Assembly: GCA_029238315.1 (NCBI GenBank)
Contig: JAQWGI010000036.1
Span: 62,001 to 126,000, forward strand
Length of the DNA stretch: 64,000 nt
Reading direction: 5' to 3'
From: Polaribacter sp.
Lineage (GTDB): Bacteria > Bacteroidota > Bacteroidia > Flavobacteriales > Flavobacteriaceae
In this document: piece by piece, positions 7,660-16,678 of the stretch
Numbering within the stretch: position 1 is the first letter of the stretch
Layout of the letters: the number at the start of each line of letters is the position of its first letter
Position numbers and translations under genes: made by a program
The notes under the pieces: generated by a model
Told to the model about the DNA's origin: nothing
Databases searched by the model: none
What the model saw: only the letters and a program-made list of their open reading frames with translations

Positions 7660-9648
7660 ATGATTTCAAATATAAAATATACAAAGACCGTACTTAAAAA
7701 ATCAACGCTTTTAGATTTGTATAGCGCAATGTTAAAACCTAGATTAATAGAAGAGAAGATGCTTATTTTATTGCGCCAAGGTAAAATTTCTAAATGGTTC
7801 TCTGGAATTGGCCAAGAAGCGATTTCTGTTGGGGTTACAGCTGCATTACATAATGATGAATACATTTTGCCAATGCATAGAAATCTGGGTGTTTTTACAA
7901 CTAGAAACATTCCTTTACACCGCTTATTTTCGCAATGGCAAGGAAAAGAAAATGGGTTTACAAAAGGACGAGATCGTAGTTTTCATTTCGGAACACAAGA
8001 ATACAATATTGTAGGAATGATTTCTCATCTAGGTCCACAATTAGGTGTTGCAGATGGAATTGCGCTAGCCAATAAAATTAAAAATAACAAAAAAGTGTGT
8101 GCAGTTTTTACTGGAGAAGGCGGTACAAGCGAAGGGGATTTTCATGAAGCATTAAATCTTGCTTCTGTTTGGAGTTTACCTGTTTTATTCTGTGTAGAAA
8201 ATAACGGATATGGTCTTTCGACACCAATTTCAGAACAATTTAATTGCGAAAACATTGCAGATAAAGGAGTTGGCTACGGAATGGAAAGTTATATTATTGA
8301 TGGGAATAACATCATAGAAGTATATACAAAAGTTACTGAATTAGCAGAAGATATTCGTAAAAACCCTAGACCAATTTTATTAGAGTTTAAAACCTTTAGA
8401 ATGCGTGGTCATGAAGAAGCAAGTGGTACAAAGTATGTACCTCAAGATTTAATGGATGCTTGGGCATCTAAAGATCCGCTAGAGAATTTTCAATCTTTCT
8501 TAAAAACTCAAAAAATATTAACTGATTCAAAAGAAGTAGAGCTTAAAAAATCAATTTCAAACGAAATTAACGAACATTTAAAACGTGCTTTTGACGAACC
8601 AAAAATTAAAGCCGATTTAAAAACTGAACTGCAAGATGTGTATAAAGATTTTGATCAAATGCCTATACCTCCAAGCGCAAATACAACTAACATTAGGCTT
8701 ATTGATGCTATTTCAGACGGATTAAAAAAATCTATGGAAAAACATCATAATTTGGTGATTATGGGGCAAGATATTGCAGAATATGGTGGTGTTTTTAAAA
8801 TTACAGATGGTTTTGTAGAACAATTTGGAAAAGATAGAGTGAGAAATACTCCAATCTGCGAATCTGCTGTTGTTTCTTCTGCTTATGGATTGGTTGTAAA
8901 CGGAATGAAAGCTGTCATGGAAATGCAATTTGCAGATTTTGTTTCATCAGGCTTTAATCCGATTGTTAATTTATTAGCAAAATCACATTATCGTTGGGGT
9001 CAATCTGCAGATGTTGTTGTTAGAATGCCTTGTGGCGCTGGTGTTGGAGCAGGCCCATTTCATAGTCAAACTAACGAAGCTTGGTTTACAAAAACACCAG
9101 GTTTGAAAGTTATTTATCCTGCATTTCCATTAGATGCAAAAGGCTTGTTAGCATCAGCAATTAATGATCCAAATCCTGTATTATTTTTTGAACATAAAGC
9201 TTTATATCGCTCTGTATATCAAGATGTACCTGAAGATTATTTTACGCTCCCTATTGGAAAAGCATCAAACTTAAAAGAAGGTACAGATATTTCAATAATA
9301 ACCTATGGTGCTGGCGTACATTGGGCGTTAGAAATATTAGATAAAAATCCAGATATTTCTGCAGACGTGATTGATCTAAGAACATTACAACCTTTAGATA
9401 CAGCCACAATTTACACTTCTGTAAGAAAAACAGCTAAAGCAATTATTCTTCAAGAAGATTCTTTATTTGGAGGGATAGCAAGTGATATTTCTGCATTAAT
9501 TACAGAAAATTGTTTTGAGTATTTAGATGCTCCAGTTAAACGCGTTGGAAGTATAGAAACACCTATTCCGTTTGAACCTAGCTTGGAAAAACAATATTTA
9601 GCAAAAAGCAATTTTGAAGCAGCTCTAAAACAGGTTTTAAGTTATTAA
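7660..9648 (+). CDS. Fused E1 alpha/beta thiamine-dependent 2-oxoacid dehydrogenase (branched-chain type)
   Basis: A 662-residue single-chain E1 that decarboxylates a 2-oxoacid, most likely branched-chain, and passes the acyl group to E2 lipoyl domains. Residues about 15-330 are the alpha part with the thiamine diphosphate motif from GEGGTSEGDFHEAL to ENNGYG, and the loop RMRGHEEASG. Residues about 345-662 are the beta part (MGQDIAEYGGVFKITDGF, TPICESAVVSSAYG, VVRMPCGAGVGAGPFHSQ, FFEHKALYR). Alpha and beta are separate genes in many bacteria but fused in many Bacteroidota. E2 and E3 are not adjacent. The stop overlaps the convergent MFS gene end by four bases. Confidence 0.9.
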   Translation: MISNIKYTKTVLKKSTLLDLYSAMLKPRLIEEKMLILLRQGKISKWFSGIGQEAISVGVTAALHNDEYILPMHRNLGVFTTRNIPLHRLFSQWQGKENGFTKGRDRSFHFGTQEYNIVGMISHLGPQLGVADGIALANKIKNNKKVCAVFTGEGGTSEGDFHEALNLASVWSLPVLFCVENNGYGLSTPISEQFNCENIADKGVGYGMESYIIDGNNIIEVYTKVTELAEDIRKNPRPILLEFKTFRMRGHEEASGTKYVPQDLMDAWASKDPLENFQSFLKTQKILTDSKEVELKKSISNEINEHLKRAFDEPKIKADLKTELQDVYKDFDQMPIPPSANTTNIRLIDAISDGLKKSMEKHHNLVIMGQDIAEYGGVFKITDGFVEQFGKDRVRNTPICESAVVSSAYGLVVNGMKAVMEMQFADFVSSGFNPIVNLLAKSHYRWGQSADVVVRMPCGAGVGAGPFHSQTNEAWFTKTPGLKVIYPAFPLDAKGLLASAINDPNPVLFFEHKALYRSVYQDVPEDYFTLPIGKASNLKEGTDISIITYGAGVHWALEILDKNPDISADVIDLRTLQPLDTATIYTSVRKTAKAIILQEDSLFGGIASDISALITENCFEYLDAPVKRVGSIETPIPFEPSLEKQYLAKSNFEAALKQVLSY

Positions 9649-10850
9649 AATGCCGCTTTTTTACTTTTAGAAAGCGCTATTAATAAAAGCAAACAACACA
9701 TGCCACAAATAAAAAAACCAATAAAAAGAGGTAATGCTGTTTTAGTTACATAACTGCCAATAAAAGTAGCAATCGGAACTGCCATTATGGTAGAGAAAAA
9801 ACCATTAATAGCTGCACCAACACCAGCAATATGCCCAACAGGTTGCATCGCTAAAGCTCTTAGGTTTCCAAATAAAAAACCAAGAGAAAAGAACTCTAAA
9901 CCACAGAAAGTTAAAAATATTAAAATACTTGGATTCATCTCATTGTTTTGAAAAACAACAATATAGAGTAGTGGTACCATTGTAAAAAAAACAGTAAATA
10001 CAGAGACCATTTTAAGCATACCAAAACGCATAACAAAAGTTCCGTTTAAAAAAGTAGCAAACCCAACAGATATTGCTAAACCAGCAAATATGTATGGAAA
10101 CTCTTCCTTTAATCCATATTGTTCTTGAAAAATATACTGAGAAGCGCTTAAATATACCATAAAAGAACCTGTTACAAAACCAGATATTAAGGTAAAAACA
10201 ACAGCTTGTTTGTGTTTTATAAATTCCTTTGCGCCGTCTACAAATAATTGAAATTTAAATTTTTTTCGTTTTTCTTCTGTAAGTGTTTCTGGTTGGCGCT
10301 TCCAAAGCCAGATCATAATTAAAAAACCAATAAATAATTGACTATTAAAAATGGCTTTCCACCCGTATGTATCTAAAATTAACTTACCTAAAGCTGGAGC
10401 AATTACAGGAACTAAAATAAAAATAACTACGATAAATGACATAATTTTAGCCATGTAATCGCCACTAAAACTATCTCTTACCATTGCAATGCTTATGGTT
10501 CTTGGAGCAGAAAGTCCAATTCCTTGTAAGATTCTACCTAGTACCATTATTTCTATACTAGTTGCGGTAACGCAAATAAAACTAGCTATTACAAATAAAG
10601 AAAAACCTAAGTAAATAACTTTTTTTCTGCCCAAACTATCAGAAATTGGCCCAAAAATTAGTTGCCCAAATCCTAATCCGAGAAAAATCATAGTTACCAA
10701 TAGTTGATTATTTCTCGCATCTTTAATCCCTATAGTAAAACCAATTTGATCTAAAGCAGGCAACAAGGCGTCAATTGATAAGGCTACAATAGACATTAAT
10801 GATGCCATTAGGGTAATAAATTCGAACTTAGATTTCTTTTTTATTAACAT
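9645..10850 (-). CDS. Bcr/CflA-type MFS drug-resistance transporter
   Basis: A 401-residue inner-membrane exporter of the drug:proton antiporter (DHA1, Bcr/CflA) group. The N-terminal half shows SIVALSIDALLPALDQIG in helix 1, the loop 2-3 motif GPISDSLGRKKVIYLG, and GRILQGIGLSAPRTISIAMVRD in helix 4 and the following loop, the group's antiporter signature. About twelve hydrophobic segments are visible. The substrate is unknown. It converges on the E1 gene and is divergent from a methyltransferase gene, with 50 bases between starts. Confidence 0.88.
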   Translation of the reverse strand: MLIKKKSKFEFITLMASLMSIVALSIDALLPALDQIGFTIGIKDARNNQLLVTMIFLGLGFGQLIFGPISDSLGRKKVIYLGFSLFVIASFICVTATSIEIMVLGRILQGIGLSAPRTISIAMVRDSFSGDYMAKIMSFIVVIFILVPVIAPALGKLILDTYGWKAIFNSQLFIGFLIMIWLWKRQPETLTEEKRKKFKFQLFVDGAKEFIKHKQAVVFTLISGFVTGSFMVYLSASQYIFQEQYGLKEEFPYIFAGLAISVGFATFLNGTFVMRFGMLKMVSVFTVFFTMVPLLYIVVFQNNEMNPSILIFLTFCGLEFFSLGFLFGNLRALAMQPVGHIAGVGAAINGFFSTIMAVPIATFIGSYVTKTALPLFIGFFICGMCCLLLLIALSKSKKAAF

Positions 10851-10900
10851 GCAGCAAATGTACTCTTAAGATTTTGTATTTTAGTCGTATAAAATAAATT

Positions 10901-11500
10901 ATGCCTTTAGAGAAATTAAAAGAAGAAATTTCTGGTTTAGATATTTATCTATTAGATCAAATTTTAAAAGGTAGATATCTCTATAATTCTAAAATTTTAG
11001 ACGCTGGTTGTGGTTCTGGAAGAAATCTTACATGGTTTTATGATAATCATTTTGATGTTTATGGTGTAGATTCTGATCCAGTTAAAATAGATGAAATTAA
11101 AGAGAAGTACTCTAAATTATCTAATCAATTTACTATAGAGTACTTAGATTCATTATCTTTTAATAATGATGCATTTGATCATGTTATTTGTAATGCAGTT
11201 TTACATTTTGCCAAAAGCAAAAGTCATTTTATTGCTATGATTTCTGAACTTGTAAGAGTTCTAAAACCAAGCAGAACTTTATTTATAAGAATGACATACA
11301 AGCTACCATCAGATTTCAATAATGTTTCTGTAGGAGCAGGAGTTTATCAATTAAATGATCAATCGCAACGCTTTTTATTAACAGCATCTTTACTTGAAGA
11401 AATCTGTAATTTGTTTTCCTTGAAGCCAAAAGAACCATTTAAATATGTTTCTGTTGCTAATAAATACAACATGTGTGTATTAATTTTACAAAAGAGCTAA
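10901..11500 (+). CDS. Class I SAM-dependent methyltransferase
   Basis: A 199-residue Rossmann-fold methyltransferase. Motif I is ILDAGCGSGRNLTWF at about residues 31-45, the acidic ribose-binding residue is in YGVDSDPVKIDEI, and a later motif reads FDHVICNAVLHFAKS followed by LVRVLKPSRTLFIRMTY. The methyl acceptor cannot be predicted. It is the last intact gene before an 860-base repeat-rich non-coding stretch. Confidence 0.85.
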   Translation: MPLEKLKEEISGLDIYLLDQILKGRYLYNSKILDAGCGSGRNLTWFYDNHFDVYGVDSDPVKIDEIKEKYSKLSNQFTIEYLDSLSFNNDAFDHVICNAVLHFAKSKSHFIAMISELVRVLKPSRTLFIRMTYKLPSDFNNVSVGAGVYQLNDQSQRFLLTASLLEEICNLFSLKPKEPFKYVSVANKYNMCVLILQKS

Positions 11501-11587
11501 GATGTTGATTATTAAAATTATTACTTAACATAATGTAAATTATAGTACAAATTATATGTAATACAATTAGATAGCTATAATTCAATA

Positions 11588-12017
11588 TTATGTAAAATAT
11601 CCCAGAAGCATTCGTTTTCAGAAGATTAATTGGAACTTGGGTCATTAAACTAATAAGCGGTTTGCTTCGCAGCGTTTATAAAACATTTGTATCTATAATT
11701 AGCCGTTATGTAAAATAGCCGCTACCAAGCGCTCGATTGTTTTATAAAATCAAATTGCTATGGCAATTTATTTTACACACAATTATCCAACGCTTGCCAA
11801 CGCCAAAATAAAAGCTAACCTTTTTGCTCTTATTAAAAATCGCGTATTGGATAAAAATGTACGTAATAAAAAATTTTAGACGATTCTCGTAAACTTTGCC
11901 ACAAGAGTATAAAATTTCCCTTTGCTCAAATCCTTGCTTAAAATTTCTATACACTTGTTTTATGTATAACTTCGATTGAACTTTTTTTGTTTAGTGCTTT
12001 TAATATTATGTAAAATA
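11588..12017 (+). repeat. Three direct copies of TTATGTAAAATA
   Basis: Exact copies at 11588-11599, 11706-11717 and 12006-12017, spaced 118 and 300 bases apart. A weaker relative (ATAATGTAAATTATA) lies near 11530. Function unknown; cassette boundaries or recombination remnants are possibilities. Confidence 0.5.
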
Positions 12018-12055
12018 GATGTTCAACTTTAGAACTTTCTAAGGTTTTATTATAT

Positions 12056-12092
12056 CTTTTGTCTTGAAACAAAAGAAACAAAAATTCAAGAC
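12056..12092. repeat. Overlapping, mutually exclusive short inverted repeats
   Basis: CTTTTGT/ACAAAAG (12056-12075) and GTCTTGAA/TTCAAGAC (12061-12068 with 12085-12092) share bases, so only one stem can form at a time. It lies immediately before the larger inverted repeat. Confidence 0.5.
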
Positions 12093-12093
12093 T

Positions 12094-12268
12094 GCATATA
12101 ATTTTGGAAACAATGTACGGCTCGTTACGCTATATTTTAGGAAACATTATAACTTATTAAGATTGCTTTGAAGTTGTTGCATAATTAGAACTCTTAAGAA
12201 ACTTTATTACTAGACCCCTAAAATATAGACGCTCCACTCATCTATTGTTTTACCAAAATTTTATGAGG
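12094..12268. repeat. Large imperfect inverted repeat (MITE-like)
   Basis: The left arm 12094-12141 contains ATAATTTTGG, AAACAAT and CTATATTTTAGG in order. The right arm 12215-12268 contains the complements CCCCTAAAATATAG, ATTGTTTTACC and CAAAATTTTATGAGG. The arms of about 50 bases are separated by about 73 bases with no reading frame. The geometry suits a non-autonomous element or a long hairpin. Confidence 0.55.
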
Positions 12269-12285
12269 TCGTTTTAAAACAAAAT

Positions 12286-12308
12286 GACTCAGTCATTATA
12301 ACTGAGTC
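12286..12308 (-). terminator. Terminator hairpin downstream of the PhoX-like remnant
   Basis: GACTCAGT at 12286-12293 pairs with ACTGAGTC at 12301-12308. On the minus strand it is followed by ATTTTGTTTT. It sits 56 bases after the stop of the PhoX-like frame. Confidence 0.65.
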
Positions 12309-12363
12309 AAAAACAAAATAGCTGTCAGATTTAATACAAATACCAGTTGTAAATTAATGAAAA

Positions 12364-13754
12364 TTAGCTATTTTCAATTTGTTTTAAAAAGTTCATTTTC
12401 TCAATTAAATCACCTTGAATAGCAACAACAGTTGGTTTTGGTATACCATCAGCATCAAAAGGGAATTTACTGGTTGGGTTTTTAACATTTTTTGTTTGCT
12501 CTCCAGGATGCTGAACACTTAAAAATAAGGTTTTACCATCCGGTGAAAACCAAGGCCCAGTTAATTCTGCATCGGTTGGTGCTGTAGCTACTCGAATTAC
12601 TTTTCCTGCATCGTTACCGTATCTTGGTATTACAAACAAACTGTTGTTTTTGAAAGACATATACGGTTTATCGGGTTTATTCATTGCGCTACCAGACATA
12701 TCTGTAGTCATCCAAAGGTTGCCTGCCATATCGAATGCTAAATTATCAGGACAAGAAAATCCGTTTTCTTCACCACCAGCTTTGTAGCTTGATGCTTTAA
12801 AAGTGAGGGCGTCAAATGCATTGTTAGTCTCTTCTATTTTTAAAATAGAACCGTGGTAATCGTTTTTAGGCTTGTTGTTTGTTAATGTGATAAAAATATG
12901 CCCAGTAATAGGATCAATTTCAATATCTTCTGGACGATTTAATGGTGTTGCTCCTAATAATTTAGAAGCTTCTCGTGCTCTAATTAATACTTCGGTTTGG
13001 TCTTTAAATTTATCTTTTAAAGCTGGTTGCGTTTCCCAATCTAATGGAAGCCATTTTCCGTTTATTGTATCTGCAACATAAAGGGTACCTTCTTTTAATG
13101 AATTGGGTTTTGATGAAATGAACTTATATAAATGCTCATCATTGCTATCATCTCCTGAATAGGCAACAACGCGTTTGTCTTCTAATTCATATAGCGTACA
13201 ACACTCGTGCGAAAATCTACCCAAAGCGACGTGTTTTTGAGCTGTACCGTCTTTTGGATTTATTTCTACCACCCAACCATAATGTTCTGGCGGTGCATTA
13301 TAAAAATGTTCCCATCCGTGCTCGCTTGGTATATGAGTTGCTGTATTTTTTTTATCGTATCTGGTTTCGCCCCAAAATCCATCATAGTTTTCTTCACAAG
13401 ATATGAATGTATTCCATGGTGTAATTCCGCCCGAACAATTACTATTAGTACCCATTACAGTAGATGCACCTTTTATAGATGTGTCCCAATTTAGTTTTAT
13501 AGGTGTTTTTCCTGTAATTCGCCTATTATGAGGGTCATTATGTACAACTTGCCATTGCCCGTTTATTTCTTTTATACGGATTATACTTCCGCCAACATTA
13601 TACAATTCTAAGTCTACTTGTTTTTTTGTACGTTCCTTTTTTGGGTTATCGTATTTGTTCTCATCAAAATCACAGACAAAAAGTGAATTTACCGATTCGT
13701 GATTTACCCATAATAAACCGTCTTTTGGATTGTTTTTATCTAACGGAATAAAGT
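12364..13754 (-). pseudogene. PhoX-family (DUF839) phosphatase gene lacking its 5' part
   Basis: The frame encodes about 460 residues of PhoX/DUF839 beta-propeller phosphatase: FIPLDKNNPKDGLLWVNHES, CSGGITPWNTFISCEENYDG, RFSHECC, NRPEDIEIDPITGHIFITLTNN, ENGFSCPDNLAFD and the C-terminal ELTGPWFSPDGKTLFLSVQHPGE. The C-terminus is complete, but the usual signal sequence and first 100-200 residues are missing. The frame can be extended to an ATG at 13806, yet its first 15 or so residues are only the antisense of an alcohol dehydrogenase gene that begins abruptly at about 13755. The protein would have no export signal, so I call it a remnant. Confidence 0.8.
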
Positions 13755-14177
13755 ACGATGGCTTTAAACGGGTTAATTCAGCAAGGAGTACCAAGCGATT
13801 GGTCAATTCACATGATGGGACACGAACTTACTGCTTTATATGGAATAGATCATGCTAGAACATTAGCTATTTTAACAGAAAGCCATTATAAAGTAAACCT
13901 TGAAGATAAAAAAGAGAAATTAGCACAATATGCAGAACGTGTTTGGAATATAACTGACGGAACATTAGAGGAAAAAGCTTTCATTGGAATTGAGAAAACA
14001 TCAGCCTTTTTTAAATCTCTAGGAATTGATATTAAACTCTCTAATTACACCAACAATTATGATGGTACAGCAGAAATTATTTCAGAACGCTTTAAGGAAA
14101 GAGGCTGGTTAGGTATTGGAGAAAGAGGAAAAGTTACACCAGAAATGGTTAAAAAAATTATTGAAATGAGTTATTAA
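13755..14177 (+). pseudogene. YqhD-type iron-dependent alcohol dehydrogenase, C-terminal remnant
   Basis: About 139 residues matching the C-terminal third of YqhD/BdhA-like NAD(P)H-dependent alcohol dehydrogenases (normally about 385 residues): ALNGLIQQGVPSDWSIHMMG, GHELTALYGIDHARTLAI, LAQYAERVWNITDG, then a C-terminal TPEMVKKIIEMSY. Two metal-ligand histidines (in SIHMMG and IDHA) remain, but the nucleotide-binding domain and the other two ligands are gone. A stop codon lies three codons upstream of the internal ATG at 13758. Homology stops where the minus-strand PhoX homology starts, marking a junction. Confidence 0.82.
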
Positions 14178-14227
14178 AAATTATATTTAAATAGTGTAAC
14201 TAACAGTTATAATTATTAAATATTACC

Positions 14228-14260
14228 AAAAAAGGGTTGATAGTAATCAACCCTTTTTTT
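14228..14260. terminator. Bidirectional terminator between adh remnant and histidine kinase
   Basis: AAAAAAGGGTTGAT pairs with ATCAACCCTTTTTT around TAGTA, with A/T runs on both sides, so it can serve both converging genes. Confidence 0.85.
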
Positions 14261-14286
14261 GATAAAAAACGAACTGATTTTAAATT

Positions 14287-15624
14287 TTATTTTTTTGGAA
14301 ACGTAAAATAAAAAGTAGTTCCAATACCCTTTGTACTTTCTAACCAAATGTTTCCTTGATAAAACTGAATAATTTTTTTTACTATAGAAAGACCTATTCC
14401 CGATGAAGCACTTGTACTGTCTAATTTTGTGAAAACTTTAAAAATTCTATCAAAATAATTAGACTTAATTCCAATTCCATTATCTTTTACAAAAAACTCA
14501 TAATGCTCTTTTTCATCAGTAAAACCAACTTCAATAAAGCCATTTTCTTTATCATTATATTTGATTGCATTTTGAATTAAATTTTGAAAGACTTGTTTAA
14601 AACGCCATGCATTTCCATATAGACTTGGTAAGTTATCTTGAATTTTAACTTTGATATTATCTGGCAGCAACAAAGTTTGCATAACCTCATATAATATTGT
14701 GTTAAAATTAATTTTACAGTCTTCAGATTCTAACCTGTCAACTGTAGAATAATCTAAAATTCCTTTAATTAGAAAGTCCATTTTTTCTACATTAAACAAT
14801 ACTAAGTTAAGATGTTCTAAGTCTTTTTTATTTAAGGAATCTATTTTATCATCTATAAACCAGTTGATTAAGGTGTGTATATTTGTTAGAGGCGATTTTA
14901 AATCATGAGAAACAACATGAGCGTATTCATTTAATTGCTCATTCTGACGAGATAAATCTAATAATAATTCTTCCTTTTTTTCTTCTTGAGTTTTTATCTT
15001 TTCTTCATTTTCTTTCCTTTGAATGACATTTACAAGCATGTTTGCAAATACAAAAAGAATATCTTTTTCTGTTTCTGTATATTTATTAATGTTTTTTACA
15101 GCATCAAAACCAACAAAACCAATGAGTTGATTGTTTTTAATTTTAGGAATTGCAATTAAACTTTTTATTCCTTGCGGTTCTAGAATAGCACGTAAACCAT
15201 GCTCACCATCTTTAGGTAAAAGACTTACATCTTCTACATAAAAAGCTTCACCTTTTTTGTGTGCTTCTAGCCATTGCGGAATAAAATTAACAGGAATATC
15301 TTGTAGGTTATCAATTTCTGGCGTAATGCCCTCTCCGCACCATTCATAAGTGTTTGATGTTGTATTATCATCAAAATTATATGAAAAAATATAACTTCTA
15401 TCAGATTCTACAAACTCCCCTATTTGCTTTAATGATCTATTAATTAAATAATCTATATCAGAAACATCTGCATTGATATAGGTATTAGAAATACTAATTA
15501 ATAATTGTTGAAAACGCAATTGTCTCTTAATAATAAGATCTTTCTCATGTTGATTTGAATTATTGTGTTGATTCTTGAGCTCTTCAGCTTTTTTTATCTT
15601 ACTATTTTTGTGTTGATTTCTCAT
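14287..15624 (-). CDS. GAF-domain sensor histidine kinase
   Basis: A 445-residue soluble hybrid of a GAF sensor and kinase. The N-terminal part is basic and helical (about 1-40). The GAF domain is at about 45-205 (ESDRSYIFSYNFDDNT, LIAIPKIKNNQLIGFVGFDAV), followed by a coiled linker (about 205-235). HisKA has phospho-acceptor His240 in HVVSHDLKSPLTNI. The ATPase domain has N-box NLIQNAIKYND, G1 DNGIGI and G2 SSGIGLSIVKKI. No membrane segments are present, so it senses an internal signal. No response regulator is adjacent (orphan kinase). Confidence 0.9.
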   Translation of the reverse strand: MRNQHKNSKIKKAEELKNQHNNSNQHEKDLIIKRQLRFQQLLISISNTYINADVSDIDYLINRSLKQIGEFVESDRSYIFSYNFDDNTTSNTYEWCGEGITPEIDNLQDIPVNFIPQWLEAHKKGEAFYVEDVSLLPKDGEHGLRAILEPQGIKSLIAIPKIKNNQLIGFVGFDAVKNINKYTETEKDILFVFANMLVNVIQRKENEEKIKTQEEKKEELLLDLSRQNEQLNEYAHVVSHDLKSPLTNIHTLINWFIDDKIDSLNKKDLEHLNLVLFNVEKMDFLIKGILDYSTVDRLESEDCKINFNTILYEVMQTLLLPDNIKVKIQDNLPSLYGNAWRFKQVFQNLIQNAIKYNDKENGFIEVGFTDEKEHYEFFVKDNGIGIKSNYFDRIFKVFTKLDSTSASSGIGLSIVKKIIQFYQGNIWLESTKGIGTTFYFTFPKK

Positions 15625-15767
15625 CTTTTATAGAAATTGCAAAGTAAATTCTAAAACTTTTCAATTACCAATATACTATATAATTTGATAAGATCAATTT
15701 ATGAATATAAAAATGAATAGAACAAAACGAATTATTTAAACATTAAATAAAAAAGAGTATTGTCATT

Positions 15768-16532
15768 TTATAGAAATAATTTTCGGATACCAATAAAAAT
15801 AAAAATAAGTGCTGTGTAGGCAATAAAAAATATATTAATGTAATCCTTAAGACCTAAAACCAACATGAAACTGATGATAAGTAATTGAAAACCAAGGCCA
15901 AAAATAGAAATTAATGACATAAATGCATTAGGGTATACTTTACTTTTATATGCATTTGCATCTAAAATCTGGATTGTTTTATCAAAAACACCATATAAAA
16001 TTTTATAACATACAAAAAGAACGTTCACACTTGCTTGAGATTCTCCTTTTAATGCAATAGGTACCGTATCTTCAAAAACTCTACTTGTTTTATCTCCATT
16101 TAAATTATTTCTTAAAATAACATAGTAATAATTGTACAAAGTACCTTGTAATTGAATGCCTATAAATGCTAGGATTGTATAAATATATTGATAATCTGTT
16201 GTATACCAAATGGCAGATAATATTAAAAAATTTAAAATAATATCTGATACTGAATCTAAATACCTACCTGTATAAGAAGGGGTATTTTTTAACCTTGCTA
16301 ATTCTCCGTCTGCAGCATCTAAAATAGATTTTAGAATTAAAAACAAAGCAGCAAGCAGTAAGTGATTTGCTAAGATGCAATATATTGCTATGGAACCAGA
16401 TAATACAAATAATAAGGTTACATGTATGGGAGTAATGCGAGTATTTTTAAATGTTTTTGCTATTAAAATAGCAATAGGTCTCCCATAGTCTGAAAGATCT
16501 AAAAATTTATGCGCACTTGGTAATTTCGACAT
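15768..16532 (-). CDS. CDP-alcohol phosphatidyltransferase family protein
   Basis: A 254-residue inner-membrane enzyme of phospholipid or polar-head-group synthesis. It carries the complete family motif DG-x2-AR-x8-G-x3-D-x3-D within DGELARLKNTPSYTGR followed by YLDSVSD, at about residues 93-115, which binds the CDP-alcohol and metal ions. Several hydrophobic helices surround it. The acceptor alcohol cannot be inferred; the long C-terminal half suggests it is not a plain PgsA. It is probably transcribed alone. Confidence 0.85.
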   Translation of the reverse strand: MSKLPSAHKFLDLSDYGRPIAILIAKTFKNTRITPIHVTLLFVLSGSIAIYCILANHLLLAALFLILKSILDAADGELARLKNTPSYTGRYLDSVSDIILNFLILSAIWYTTDYQYIYTILAFIGIQLQGTLYNYYYVILRNNLNGDKTSRVFEDTVPIALKGESQASVNVLFVCYKILYGVFDKTIQILDANAYKSKVYPNAFMSLISIFGLGFQLLIISFMLVLGLKDYINIFFIAYTALIFIFIGIRKLFL

Positions 16533-16678
16533 TTATTGTTTTTTATTTACATCCATTAAGTAGTTTTTCTATCACAAAATGAATGTTTATAATTTGTTTA
16601 GCAAATAACGTAAAAAGTTAAACAAAAAATTGTACATTTACATATTATTTTAAATAAAAAACAAAAATAATTAAATTC

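Larger units (their letters stand above)
11501..12363. other. Non-coding, repeat-bearing stretch next to a rearrangement scar
   Basis: No reading frame here has a recognisable product; the longest are short minus-strand frames of low credibility. The stretch holds three copies of TTATGTAAAATA, a pair of overlapping short inverted repeats, a large imperfect inverted repeat and a terminator hairpin, listed separately. GC-richer patches such as GCCGCTACCAAGCGCTCG alternate with AT-rich sequence, which looks like a patchwork of decayed sequence. Confidence 0.6.

Noticed and set aside
11742..11954. Minus-strand 70-codon frame in the repeat region
   Set aside because: No domain, signal or ribosome-binding context; it lies in patchwork non-coding DNA and looks like a chance frame.
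13755..13806. N-terminal 16 residues of the longer PhoX frame as real coding sequence
   Set aside because: They are the antisense of the conserved alcohol dehydrogenase segment ALNGLIQQGVPSDW, so they are a by-product of the junction.
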